DNA of 64,000 bases from Lachnospiraceae bacterium (GCA_014804645.1 JAAUZI010000008.1:1-64000), one strand, 5' to 3'; positions 1 through 10,007 are shown, counted from the first letter of the stretch. Notes: generated from the letters alone by a model not told the origin. Numbers and translations are program-made.

Positions 1-1209
1 GATCTGCCGGATCTCCTGATTGGGAATCACCAGTCGGAATACGTCCCCCCTGGGTATCTCACTGACGGTCAGATAACCAGTTGCATAGAGCACGCTCCAC
101 AGGTTATCAATGCTGTATAGTTCCCGATAGGTCAGTTCCCTGTTTATGACTCGGTCAATGCTGCTGCCGCCCACCAGTCTTTCCAGTTCCTGTTTTGTAG
201 TCTGTGTGGCTTTGCTCAGAAGGCTCCGGATAATGTCATTGCCGCTGGTGTTGATCCAGAATGGCCTGGGCTCTGCATCCGGCTGTGAGCGCAGTAAATC
301 AATGTAGTTAATTACATCCCATGGGCAGTAGATATCTGTATCTCCAAAGAGATACCCATCATACCACTCCTTTGCCTCCTTGTACCTATCATCAAGTCCA
401 TAGTATTGCAACATGGTTTTGACTTCCTCATCAGTGAAACCAAACCACTTACAAAACCACACATCCTCTATACCAAAAACCCGCAAGTTGTTCAACCCAG
501 TGAAAATACTCTCCCTGGACACATGCAGGCACCCCGTCAGCACAGCGCAGAACAGGCTATTGTTGCTTTTCAGCGCCTGCCCCAGAAATCTGCGTATCAG
601 GGAAAGCATCTGGTCATAGTAGCCGTAGTGCTGCGCCTTGTCCAGTGGCACATCATACTCATCAATCAAGAGGATGGCCTTCTGTCCATAATGTTTGTAC
701 AAAAGTTCCGATAGTAAGCGCAAGCCATCCGTTACCATCTCGTCTGTCATAGTAAATCCTGCCGGTCCCACATTTATTAAGCTGCGATACTTCTCCCTTT
801 CCTGCTCGGAAAGCCTGTCGCTCTCCGCAAGAAACTGGAAATTCAGCGCCTCACCGCCAACCCCCGAGCACAGCGCCGCCCGGGCTGTCTCATAGTTCAT
901 AAACTCCACGCCTTTCAAGGTAACGGAGATCACCGGAAACTTCCCCATATACCGTTCACAAAGTTCCCTGTCTTTAGCAATCTCCAGCCCTTCAAACAGC
1001 GCTGGCTTGCAGCCATAAGCAAAGAATGCTTTCAACATACTCATATTCAGAGATTTTCCAAATCTCCGGGGACGGGTGAAAAGAGATACTTCGCTTCGCT
1101 TTTTCAGCAATTCTCGTATCATTCCTGTCTTGTCTACATAATAAAAATCTTCGATATGGAGTTTTTCAAAATCCTCTATGCCAATCGGCAGCATTTTCTT
1201 TGTTTCCAT
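1..1209 (-). CDS. AAA-ATPase-like / PD-(D/E)XK nuclease family protein (DUF1703-type), truncated by window start
   Basis: Reverse-strand translation from ATG at 1209: METKKMLPIGIEDFEKLHIEDFYYVDKTGMIRELLKKRSEVSLFTRPRRFGKSLNMSMLKAFF...LLIDEYDVPLDKAQ. The RPRRFGKSL and IDEYDVPLD motifs are typical of this family. Open to base 1, so absent from the ORF track. Confidence 0.85.
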   Translation of the reverse strand, partial: METKKMLPIGIEDFEKLHIEDFYYVDKTGMIRELLKKRSEVSLFTRPRRFGKSLNMSMLKAFFAYGCKPALFEGLEIAKDRELCERYMGKFPVISVTLKGVEFMNYETARAALCSGVGGEALNFQFLAESDRLSEQEREKYRSLINVGPAGFTMTDEMVTDGLRLLSELLYKHYGQKAILLIDEYDVPLDKAQHYGYYDQMLSLIRRFLGQALKSNNSLFCAVLTGCLHVSRESIFTGLNNLRVFGIEDVWFCKWFGFTDEEVKTMLQYYGLDDRYKEAKEWYDGYLFGDTDIYCPWDVINYIDLLRSQPDAEPRPFWINTSGNDIIRSLLSKATQTTKQELERLVGGSSIDRVINRELTYRELYSIDNLWSVLYATGYLTVSEIPRGDVFRLVIPNQEIRQI

Positions 1210-1499
1210 TCGCAATTCTCCCTGTCAAAAACCTTACTATACCTATGATAACCCATACTCCTAAAAAAACAATTACCACCCCAGGCTCCATCTCCAGTAT
1301 CCTCTCCGCAATATGGTCCTTGCGCGTCCGAATTCTATATTTCAGTATAGACAGTATATCATAATTTGCTATATATTTCCATAAGAATGCGGTTCCATCT
1401 ATTATTCTGAATGCATTAATACCATTATTAATATGGGAAAGCAATATATCGACTGTAAAAAACTTGCTTTGACCACTTATCAATTACTCCATAAAATAA

Positions 1500-1528
1500 A
1501 AGGTATCTGTTACTGACGCAGATACCTT
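1500..1528 (-). terminator. Rho-independent terminator at the 3' end of the GDPD/phosphoesterase gene
   Basis: Perfect stem aaggtatctg / cagatacctt with T-rich tract on the minus strand, just after the stop at 1536. Confidence 0.75.
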
Positions 1529-1535
1529 CTTGCTA

Positions 1536-3578
1536 TTATACCTTCTTATCCTCCCCAGCCCCAAACCTCACAAAATCAATCCCGCTGTGGTCCGCATGCA
1601 CGATCATCACATCCCACAGATCCTCCGTCACCGTGCCTTGCTGTCTGTAGTAAGTCCATGAGCCTGCCGGCTTTTTATCCTGAAAGTCCTCCATCTTATT
1701 GCATCCCAGCGAGACGATGGGGAACAGCCTTGACCTATATATCTGCTCACCGTGGTTATGTCCATGCACATATGCCAGGATTTTCTTGCCCGATCTGTGA
1801 TACTCCTCCAATATCCGCAGCAGCGCCTCGCCGTTTCGTATCTGATCGCTCCAAAAGTGGATCTCCGGCAGGGGAGGCACATGAGCACATACCAGAGCAG
1901 CCCATCCATCCTCCATGGTCTCAAGCGTTTCCCGCACCCAGTCCAGTTCCTCCACGGGGAAACCATATCTCACCTGCTCCCGGTAGTCAAAGGAATACAG
2001 ATACAGAATGCGGAGTTTCTGTGTCGGATAGTCCACATAGTAGTAAGGTTTCTCTCTGCCCAGATAGTAGGAGCTCATCTCCTCCTCCGTCATTTTCTCC
2101 GGGTTGTTGCGAAAATAATTGGAATCATGATTTCCGCAGCATAGATAGACAGGTTTACCTGTCTGTTTCATATCCCCCATCACCAATTCTACCGATTCTT
2201 TGGTCTGTGCCAAGGGCAGTATACCATCCGTCAAATCACCAAGGTGAATAATACCGTTGAACGGCAGTCTTGACGCAACCTGTTGCAAATTATAGGCGGA
2301 CCGCTCCCATGTGCCATTATTAACATAATGAGTATCGGCAATCACGGCAAATGCCAGGTCATCTTCTCCCAGCAGTTCCCAGACCCTCTCTATCGTCAGC
2401 AAAGCCTCTGCCTGAAAATAGGCAGCCCATTCCATGACAGTATCGTGTGCGGACTCCAGCTGCAGCGATATGCTCTGCTCAACGTTATTTCTCGCCGCCA
2501 CCCGAATATAACACTCTTCTTCAAAAACAATATCCCCTCGTCTCCATACATCCGGCTCTCGAACATAGCTTGCCCAATTTTGCTCCGGCTCGTAACAATA
2601 GGTATGGATCAGATCACCCTTTATCTCCAGAGAATACCGATAAATTCGATATTCTGTCTGGCCGTTTCCCCGCAGGATGTCCCCAGGCAGTACATGATAA
2701 AATCTTCCGGATGCCTGACATTCTTCATCCGCACTCTGAATATATCCCGTGTCCTCCTGAATGCTCTTGCCCTTTTCCAAACAAATTCGTTTAGTCGGCA
2801 CTTTCTTTAAGGGTATATATGATTCCGGCGTGTTCGTAAAGATATCTGTGATGCCCATCTGTTCCAGTTTCTCCAGGTCCTGTATCTTTATCTCTCGTTC
2901 CTCCGGGAAAAAGGGTTCATCGGTCCTTGTATTCCAGGCACGCACCAGTAGTGTTTCCGACTCCAGAATATTTCCAGTTGTTTCCTCCGAGAGCAGCGCT
3001 ATATCCTCCGCCTTAATAAAGGGATGTATTGCCTCCACAGGAACCTGCCGTGCGAATTCCAAACAATTTGATACATTGCGAGACAGAATGCCCACTTTCG
3101 CATCGGGTTTCAACTCTTTTAACAACCGAATAGAATCCGGGTTGAAAGAACTGTAGACGATATAAGGTTCCAACCCATATTCCGCAACCAGCTCCAAAAT
3201 CTTCTGTTCCATGCCCTCATAGCGGACCACACTGTTTTTCAATTCTATATTGATGAGCAGACCGTCTCTGCGGCATACAGGGGCAAGGAGAGCCAGCACT
3301 TCCCGCATGGTCGGTATGGTCTCATAGATTTTGCTGCTCTGTTCATTGGGCTGTATCTTCAGCTGCTTTAACTCCCGCAGCGTCATATCCTCCACTCGAC
3401 CGCTGCCGTGCGTAGTTCGATCCACCCTCTCATCGTGGATTACCACCATCTCTCCGTCCCTTGACAGCTGGATATCCAATTCAATGCCCGTAATCTCATA
3501 TCGGCATGCTTCTCGAAAGGAGGAGAGCGTATTTTCCGGATATCTGTAACTGCAGCCCCTGTGCGCCCAAATTTTCAT
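1536..3578 (-). CDS. Two-domain protein: N-terminal glycerophosphodiester phosphodiesterase, C-terminal calcineurin-like metallophosphoesterase
   Basis: N-term MKIWAHRGCSYRYPENTLSSF...ELDIQLSRDGEMVVIHD (GDPD); C-term FAVIADTHY...HLGDLTDG...CCGNHDSN...YVHGHNHG (metallophosphoesterase). Confidence 0.85.
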   Translation of the reverse strand: MKIWAHRGCSYRYPENTLSSFREACRYEITGIELDIQLSRDGEMVVIHDERVDRTTHGSGRVEDMTLRELKQLKIQPNEQSSKIYETIPTMREVLALLAPVCRRDGLLINIELKNSVVRYEGMEQKILELVAEYGLEPYIVYSSFNPDSIRLLKELKPDAKVGILSRNVSNCLEFARQVPVEAIHPFIKAEDIALLSEETTGNILESETLLVRAWNTRTDEPFFPEEREIKIQDLEKLEQMGITDIFTNTPESYIPLKKVPTKRICLEKGKSIQEDTGYIQSADEECQASGRFYHVLPGDILRGNGQTEYRIYRYSLEIKGDLIHTYCYEPEQNWASYVREPDVWRRGDIVFEEECYIRVAARNNVEQSISLQLESAHDTVMEWAAYFQAEALLTIERVWELLGEDDLAFAVIADTHYVNNGTWERSAYNLQQVASRLPFNGIIHLGDLTDGILPLAQTKESVELVMGDMKQTGKPVYLCCGNHDSNYFRNNPEKMTEEEMSSYYLGREKPYYYVDYPTQKLRILYLYSFDYREQVRYGFPVEELDWVRETLETMEDGWAALVCAHVPPLPEIHFWSDQIRNGEALLRILEEYHRSGKKILAYVHGHNHGEQIYRSRLFPIVSLGCNKMEDFQDKKPAGSWTYYRQQGTVTEDLWDVMIVHADHSGIDFVRFGAGEDKKV

Positions 3579-4918
3579 TTCCTCTCAAACCTTTCCTCCA
3601 AAAACTTCTCCATAACACCAGCGATGGCAATGGAATCCTCCGCCGTAAACTTATAAGATCTGCCCTGATGTCCGTGGATCATATAGGCAAAATCGCTGAT
3701 CTCATACCGCAGACCCTGTCCCAGAAATTTGGAAAAGTAGCGATCCTTCTTGTTGGGGTCCTCATAGCGCACTTCAAAATACTGAGTCAGCCACCAGGGA
3801 GACTCCGCAAGAATATACCCTTTGGTGCCCGAGATCAACAGCTGTCCCTCGGACTTCACGCCCACGCCGCTCTTGGACATCGCCATTCCATTCTCATAGC
3901 GGAAAGACGCTTTGGTGTACAGATCAATACCATTTTCATCCTTGATACTGTCAAACCGCACTTCCTTATAATCAGGCCCCATCAGCTTGATGATAGGCAG
4001 CAGCGTATGGCTGCCGAACTCCGTAAACGCACCGCCATACTTCCGATCCGTCCTCTCCCGCAAATCCGGAGGAGTCAGCCTGGTAAAGCATGCCTCCACA
4101 TCGCAGATTCTGCCGATGGCGCCTGTCTTAGCGATCCCTATCATCTGGACAAACCCGGGGCAGTATGCCGTCTTGATGGCCTCCAGAAGAACTTTTCCCT
4201 GCTTTTTGGCAATGGAGAACAATTCCTCCGCCTCTCTTCTGGAAAATGCCAGCGGTTTCTCACAGAGCACATGCTTACCCCGTTCCAAAGCCGCCCTGGC
4301 ATAGCCATAGTGGGTCTCATGGGGTGAGGCAATGTACACGGCGTCCACCTCGTCCCAGAGATCATCCAGCACATCTGTGGCAATGTCCAGCTCAAACTGT
4401 TCGGCAAACTCCTGCGCACTGGCCAAATGTGGGTTGTACACACTGTTTACCAACACGCCGCTGACATACTTTGCCTCCGGCACAAAGCGCACAGCGATAC
4501 GGCCGGTGCCGATCACTCCGATGCGGATAATATTATGCCCCTGCTCGCGTATCTGTGTAGAAGAGATATTTTTCGTCCTCTCCAGATAGATCACCTGACA
4601 GTAAGGCTCCAGATACTCAAAAGCCCCCTGCCAGTCAGAACCCACCGTAAAGATGTCCACGCCATATTTCTGCACGTCCTCCACCTTCTGCCCCGGATGG
4701 TCCTCCACGATGACTTCATCGGCGAAACCACTGTTAAGCACATTCTCGATGCGCTTGTCCAGAGAATCCACAATATTCAATTTTCCCCGCGACTCGTCAT
4801 ACTGCTCCGTGGTCACACCCACAATCAGGTAATCCCCCAGTGCCTTCGCGCGTTTCAACAAATTGTAATGCCCTTCATGGAACAGGTCAAAAGACCCGTA
4901 TGTGATCACTCGTTTCAT
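3575..4918 (-). CDS. Fusion: TagD-like cytidylyltransferase + Gfo/Idh/MocA oxidoreductase
   Basis: N-term GSFDLFHEGHYNLLKRAKALGDYLIVGVTT...ISSTQIR (HxGH nucleotidyltransferase); C-term IRIGVIGTGRIAVRF...EKPLAFSRREAEELF (Rossmann/GfoIdh). Confidence 0.88.
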   Translation of the reverse strand: MKRVITYGSFDLFHEGHYNLLKRAKALGDYLIVGVTTEQYDESRGKLNIVDSLDKRIENVLNSGFADEVIVEDHPGQKVEDVQKYGVDIFTVGSDWQGAFEYLEPYCQVIYLERTKNISSTQIREQGHNIIRIGVIGTGRIAVRFVPEAKYVSGVLVNSVYNPHLASAQEFAEQFELDIATDVLDDLWDEVDAVYIASPHETHYGYARAALERGKHVLCEKPLAFSRREAEELFSIAKKQGKVLLEAIKTAYCPGFVQMIGIAKTGAIGRICDVEACFTRLTPPDLRERTDRKYGGAFTEFGSHTLLPIIKLMGPDYKEVRFDSIKDENGIDLYTKASFRYENGMAMSKSGVGVKSEGQLLISGTKGYILAESPWWLTQYFEVRYEDPNKKDRYFSKFLGQGLRYEISDFAYMIHGHQGRSYKFTAEDSIAIAGVMEKFLEERFERK

Positions 4919-5874
4919 TCGTCGGTTTCCTCTTCCTCAAAATTTAGTCTCTTCTCCTCCACCACCAGCGGCCGGTGAATGACACGGGTATTGATGTTTA
5001 AAATATACTCCCCAAGCAGCCCGATAAAAAACAGCTGTACCGATCCCAGGAGAAAGATGCCGATAACCATGGGAGCGTTTCCCGCCTGAAAGGTATACCA
5101 GTGGGTCAGCTTGTACACCAGATAAAACAATGCAATGCACAGGCTGATGGCTGAGGCGACAAACCCGGCAAGCGTGGCCAGGCGCAGCCCAACCTTGGTG
5201 TAGGAAGTAAAGCTCAGCATGGCAGCATCGTACAGACTGTAGAAATTGTTGTGTGTTTTGCCGGCCCTGCGCTTAGCCTGCTCGTATTCTATTTCCACAC
5301 GGTTAAATCCATGGCCGTACTCTGCCACGATCCCCCTGATAAAGGGAATGGGGTCGTCCAGCTGGCGCAGGATTGAAATGAAAGTCTTATCGTACAGCCC
5401 AAATCCGGTAAAATGCTCTATCATCTGGGTGGTAGACATATTCTTAATCATTTTATAATAAACTGTTCTCAGCAGATAGACAAATTTGTTCTCCCTGCTG
5501 CTGGTTTTGATGCCGCTGACAATCTTATGACCTTTCTCCCACTCATGTACAAAAGTGGGAATCAGCTCCACAGGGTCCTGAAAGTCACAGCACATACAGA
5601 TCACACAGTCTCCTGTGGCCTGACACATGGCATAGAACGGCGAATTAAACTGCCCGAAATTTGTCACATTGAATATGGCCTTGACTTTCTTATTCTCCTG
5701 ACAAAGCCTCTCTATAACGTCCCGTGTGCCATCCGTTGAGCAGTTATCAATAAACAGTATCTCATAGTCATATGCAGATAATGCTTCTTCCAGCACATTA
5801 ATTACGGCAAAACATATGGGATCCACATTTTCCACTTCATTAAAACAGGGAATTACTACACTTATCTTTTTCAT
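4915..5874 (-). CDS. GT2 family glycosyltransferase, DPM1/GtrB/CsbB-like with C-terminal TM helices
   Basis: MKKISVVIPCFNEVENVDPIC...DFQDPVELIP; hydrophobic C-terminal pair. Confidence 0.85.
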   Translation of the reverse strand: MKKISVVIPCFNEVENVDPICFAVINVLEEALSAYDYEILFIDNCSTDGTRDVIERLCQENKKVKAIFNVTNFGQFNSPFYAMCQATGDCVICMCCDFQDPVELIPTFVHEWEKGHKIVSGIKTSSRENKFVYLLRTVYYKMIKNMSTTQMIEHFTGFGLYDKTFISILRQLDDPIPFIRGIVAEYGHGFNRVEIEYEQAKRRAGKTHNNFYSLYDAAMLSFTSYTKVGLRLATLAGFVASAISLCIALFYLVYKLTHWYTFQAGNAPMVIGIFLLGSVQLFFIGLLGEYILNINTRVIHRPLVVEEKRLNFEEEETDE

Positions 5875-5929
5875 TCTTCAGCTCGACTTTCCTCTCCGCA
5901 CGCATTGCTGATTCTCCCTAACTCCGTTC

Positions 5930-5958
5930 ATTATAGCCTATATGGGCAGAAACGTCAA
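5930..5958 (-). promoter_or_regulatory. Sigma-A-type promoter for the 5874->1536 gene set
   Basis: Minus strand TTGACG - 17 nt - TATAAT, 56 nt upstream of the GT2 start. Confidence 0.7.
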
Positions 5959-6062
5959 TCTACACCCCTCGCAGTCAATCAAAGAGGAATTCGTATTGCA
6001 ATTATGGCGGGATAATCTTCCATCAATCGCATGCCGCTGGCTTTATCCACAATATTGCGTTA

Positions 6063-6998
6063 TCAGGTATAAAAACGAATGAGTCTCCGGATCCCCTCTT
6101 CAAAGGAAATCCGGGAGCGATATCCCGTATCTTGGCAAAGCTCTGTAATATCGCCCGCCAGATACATTAACTGACCTTCCTGGCAGGCCAACTCGCCGAT
6201 ACCGATCGTTCCCGCCCGGAGTTCTTTGCGGTTCATCTCCTCACATACTACTCTATATAATATCTCCAGATATTCCTTCAGAGGGTGCGGCTGCCCTCCG
6301 CTCAGCACATAAGTCTTGCCGGCGATCCCCTTCTCTGCCATCAACCGCAACGCGACGGCCGCATCCTCGCTATAGAGATAATCCCATATCTGTTCTCCCG
6401 CCGTAAAACTCATATGCTCGCCCCGCAGGAGTTTTTGCAGCGCCACCGTGATCATATCCTGACTGCCATGCGGCCCATATACGCTGAGTATTCTGGCCCA
6501 TATATGCCGCATCCCCTTTTGCCCGCATGTATAGCGGCTCATCTGCCCCGCACACAGCTTGGCCATACCATAGCCCGTCTCCGGGAAAGCGGGTGTCCGG
6601 GAAGTCAGCGGTTCCTGCTGCCTGCCATACTCGGCCTGCGAGCCGGCGCCCACAAATGTCCTGCAACCCATATGCGCTGCCAGCTCCACCGCATCCAGCG
6701 TATAGTGGATATTATCCGTCTGCAGCGCCATATCATTTCTGGCCTGTCCGGTAGTCCCGACCCAGGCCAGATGATAGAAAATGTCATATTGCTTTGCCCA
6801 TGGCTCCCCGGCCAAAGCGGCATATTCGTCCAGATCCGCCTCCAGTACTTCCACGCCGGGGAGTCCTTGTAAAACCTTATTCTTCGCCGATCCCCTGTGG
6901 CATATGGCCAGTACCTCTTCGCCTGCTGCCGTACATTGCTGCGCCAACTCTACTCCGATCATTCCGGACGCGCCGGTGATCACCGTTCTCCTGCCCAT
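6063..6998 (-). CDS. NAD(P)-dependent epimerase/dehydratase/reductase (SDR), candidate final reductase of CDP-sugar pathway (YerF/RfbJ-like)
   Basis: MGRRTVITGASGMIGVELAQQ (internal start preferred over ORF start at 7061); TGxxGxxG motif; adjacent to CDP-glucose 4,6-dehydratase. Confidence 0.75.
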   Translation of the reverse strand: MGRRTVITGASGMIGVELAQQCTAAGEEVLAICHRGSAKNKVLQGLPGVEVLEADLDEYAALAGEPWAKQYDIFYHLAWVGTTGQARNDMALQTDNIHYTLDAVELAAHMGCRTFVGAGSQAEYGRQQEPLTSRTPAFPETGYGMAKLCAGQMSRYTCGQKGMRHIWARILSVYGPHGSQDMITVALQKLLRGEHMSFTAGEQIWDYLYSEDAAVALRLMAEKGIAGKTYVLSGGQPHPLKEYLEILYRVVCEEMNRKELRAGTIGIGELACQEGQLMYLAGDITELCQDTGYRSRISFEEGIRRLIRFYT

Positions 6999-7041
6999 GC
7001 AACCTCTCCTAACTGTTTTCCCTGTAGTACGCCTCTTAGGC

Positions 7042-8124
7042 CTACTGCACTCTGGAGCCATCCAGAAAATCAGAAATCTGTCTCACTGTGTATGCCTGCA
7101 TATCCTCTCCGCTCTGATAAGCCGCATACCACTGCGCCGCTTTTCGGACAGCCTCCTCTACTTTCCACACAGGCTGCCACCGGAAAGCTGCTTTCAGTTT
7201 GGAACAGTCTAGTTTCAAATAATTTGCCTCATGGGGGCCCGACTCCTGCCCCGCATGCCATGTGAGCGTCTCGCCTGTCTGCTCCTGCCAGCAGCGGCCA
7301 AAGCACTCTGTCATATGCCTGGTATCCCAACAGTCTCCCTCATCCGGCCCCACATTGTAACTGCCTGCTACCCCCGGTTCTTCACACTGCCCCTGCAGTA
7401 TCATAAGATAGACGGCCAGCGGCTCCAGCACATGCTGATAGGGCCGGACCGAACCGGGATTCCTAAGTTCTATTTCCCCATGGTTCGCCGCCGCCCTGTA
7501 GCAATCCGGGATAATACGATCCGCCGCAAAATCTCCGCCGCCGATCACATTGCCCGCTCTTGCCGTGGAAACCGCAACCTGCCTGTCACCCTCGGAAAAG
7601 AAAGAATTCCGATAGGAACATGTGACCAGTTCCGAGCAGGACTTGGAATTGGAATAAGGGTCATAGCCATTCAGCTCCTCATTCTCCCGATAGCCCCAGT
7701 TCCACTCCCGGTTCAAATATACCTTATCCGTAGTCACATTTAAAAATGATCTGACACTGTCACTCTCCCTGACACACTCCAGAATATTGACTGTCCCCAT
7801 CACGTTTACGTCATAAGTATACACCGGCCTGCGGTAGCTTTCCCTGACGAGGGGCTGTGCCGCCATATGCAGAACCAGTTCCGGCTGTACCTGCCGCATC
7901 ACTTTCCGCAGATGTTCCAGATCCCGGATATCGCCGTATTCCGAACGCAGCCTTTTCTCAAGACCACAGATCTGATACATGGAAGGAGTAGTGGGTGGCT
8001 CCAGACCATACCCCGTCACCTCCGCCCCCAGAAGTAGCAGCAGTTCACAGAGCCAGCTGCCCTTAAACCCGGTATGGCCCGTCACAAGTATTTTTCTCCC
8101 CCTGAAAAAATTCTGCTGTATCAT
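7042..8124 (-). CDS. rfbG: CDP-glucose 4,6-dehydratase
   Basis: FFRGRKILVTGHTGFKGSWLCELLLLLGAEVTGYGLEPPT...NVMGTVNILE; neighbours rfbH and rfbF. Confidence 0.88.
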   Translation of the reverse strand: MIQQNFFRGRKILVTGHTGFKGSWLCELLLLLGAEVTGYGLEPPTTPSMYQICGLEKRLRSEYGDIRDLEHLRKVMRQVQPELVLHMAAQPLVRESYRRPVYTYDVNVMGTVNILECVRESDSVRSFLNVTTDKVYLNREWNWGYRENEELNGYDPYSNSKSCSELVTCSYRNSFFSEGDRQVAVSTARAGNVIGGGDFAADRIIPDCYRAAANHGEIELRNPGSVRPYQHVLEPLAVYLMILQGQCEEPGVAGSYNVGPDEGDCWDTRHMTECFGRCWQEQTGETLTWHAGQESGPHEANYLKLDCSKLKAAFRWQPVWKVEEAVRKAAQWYAAYQSGEDMQAYTVRQISDFLDGSRVQ

Positions 8125-8167
8125 GCTCCTCCTCATGCATGGCGCAAATACGCCCACAATGTCCTAT

Positions 8168-9988
8168 TTATTCATCGACCAATGGTATATACATCTGCCG
8201 CTCCAGTATCTCACGGGGCAGAAAAGGCGCCAAATCTTCCAAGGGAGCTGACACCATAGTACCGTCTTCCATACGCTTACTGGCGGCTTTGGGTTCAAAT
8301 TTCTGCGTCGCATCCACCATCACTTCACAGAGCGCAGGTCCTTCCGTCTCAAGTACGCTCTGTATCCTGCCAAGCTGGGCATTGCTGCTGATTCGCTCAT
8401 AGGGATATCCGTATGCCCCCGCCAGCTTTTCCAAGTCGGGAAAACTCAAGTCCCCGCTGTCTGCGCCAATTCCCACCAACGGCTCTCCAAAAAAATTCAT
8501 CTGGGTCTGTCGGATGGAATGATATCCCCCATTATTTATTACAAAAATTTTGATCGGCATTCTGTGATGGATGATGGTCTGCAGCTCCTGCAGGTTCATC
8601 TGAATACTTCCGTCCCCGCTTATACATATGATCTGTCGGCCATCCGCCGCAACGCAGGCTCCTATGGCAGCAGGCAGATCATAGCCCATGGACGCCACTG
8701 CAGAATTTATCACAAATCTCTGGCTCTTTTTGATCACATAGGCATGGCTTCCCACCACGCAGGCGGAACCGTTCCCCACCACCGTAATATCTCCCTCCGC
8801 CAGGGAACTGCTCAGCTTATGGATAAAGGCATAGACATTGGTCGGCTCCGACTGGGCATAGTGGCTCTCCTGCACCACAGGAAACTCCTGTTTCCAATAG
8901 CGGCACCGGGCATTCCACTCCTCCCTTTCCGGCAGCCCGCCCTCAGGAATAGCTGCGTCCAGAGCCTCCAGCAGATCACGGGCATCCGCCCATATGGGAT
9001 AATCCACATGTAGATCCGGTTTCTTCAGTTCCTCCTGATCCACATCCTCCACAATGGTATAGGCCGCCCTGGCCCATGTGCGATAATTATACCCCACCTG
9101 GCGTATGCTCAGACGGCTGCCTATGGAGAGAAACAGGTCGCTGTTCTGTACGGCCCAGTTGCCAGGCCGGTCCCCCATGATTCCGGCCCTTCCCACATAC
9201 AGCGGATGCTCGTCTTCAATCAGGTCTATGCTGTTCCATCCTGTCACCACCGGAATATTAAGTTTCTCCACCACACGGCGAAGCACCTCAGCCGCTCCCG
9301 CAATGCGAATGCCATTGCCCACATTTAACACCGGGCGACTGGACGTGCGCAGTTTCTCCAATATCAGTGCCACCTGCTCCTCTGTCACCCTGGGAATCTT
9401 CTCCGGCCCTTGCGCTGAGTCCTCGGCCGGATCATATCCTGCCAGGTCCTCTGTCTCCACATATGCCCCCTGTACATTCAGAGGAATATCCAGCCAGCAG
9501 GGCCCCGGCCTGCCGGACTGGGCCAGGTGGATGGCCTTTTCCAGACAGTAACGGATCCTGGCAGGGTCTATTACCATCTCCGCATATTTTGTCATGCATC
9601 CCACGGCACGCGTAATGTCAAACTCCTGGTCTCCCATGGCCCGAATGTTCAGTCCCGTACTTCTGGCAGTGGTATCATAACGCACCTGCCCAGACAAAAT
9701 CAGCATGGGAATGGAATCCAGCCATCCGCCCAGCACACCTGTGATCGCATTGGTTCCCCCCGGGCCCGTAGTCACGCAGACCGCTGCCATGCGGTTGTGA
9801 ATCCGGGCATAGCTCTCCGCCGCCATGGCGCACGCCTGCTCATGGTGGTTATATATACACTGCAGGCGTGGATGATGGCCCAGCCCATCGTTGAGATACA
9901 TGGCCCCTCCGCCTGTTACGGAGAAGACATGGCGTATGCCATGCCCTGCCAGCAATTCCGCTATATAATCTGCTATTCTTACTTTCAT
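8168..9988 (-). CDS. Thiamine-diphosphate-dependent acetolactate synthase-like enzyme (YerE-like candidate)
   Basis: ThDP motif GDGSIQMNLQELQTIIHHRMPIKIFVINN; catalytic Glu context NHHEQACAMAAESYAR; embedded in CDP-dideoxyhexose gene set. Confidence 0.85.
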   Translation of the reverse strand: MKVRIADYIAELLAGHGIRHVFSVTGGGAMYLNDGLGHHPRLQCIYNHHEQACAMAAESYARIHNRMAAVCVTTGPGGTNAITGVLGGWLDSIPMLILSGQVRYDTTARSTGLNIRAMGDQEFDITRAVGCMTKYAEMVIDPARIRYCLEKAIHLAQSGRPGPCWLDIPLNVQGAYVETEDLAGYDPAEDSAQGPEKIPRVTEEQVALILEKLRTSSRPVLNVGNGIRIAGAAEVLRRVVEKLNIPVVTGWNSIDLIEDEHPLYVGRAGIMGDRPGNWAVQNSDLFLSIGSRLSIRQVGYNYRTWARAAYTIVEDVDQEELKKPDLHVDYPIWADARDLLEALDAAIPEGGLPEREEWNARCRYWKQEFPVVQESHYAQSEPTNVYAFIHKLSSSLAEGDITVVGNGSACVVGSHAYVIKKSQRFVINSAVASMGYDLPAAIGACVAADGRQIICISGDGSIQMNLQELQTIIHHRMPIKIFVINNGGYHSIRQTQMNFFGEPLVGIGADSGDLSFPDLEKLAGAYGYPYERISSNAQLGRIQSVLETEGPALCEVMVDATQKFEPKAASKRMEDGTMVSAPLEDLAPFLPREILERQMYIPLVDE

Positions 9989-10007
9989 AATAATCCCCTA
10001 TGGCAAC

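Noticed and set aside
1166-1483. 105-aa minus-strand ORF as a real gene
   Set aside because: Overlaps the start of the AAA-ATPase-like gene, mixed composition. Kept only as a possible relic.
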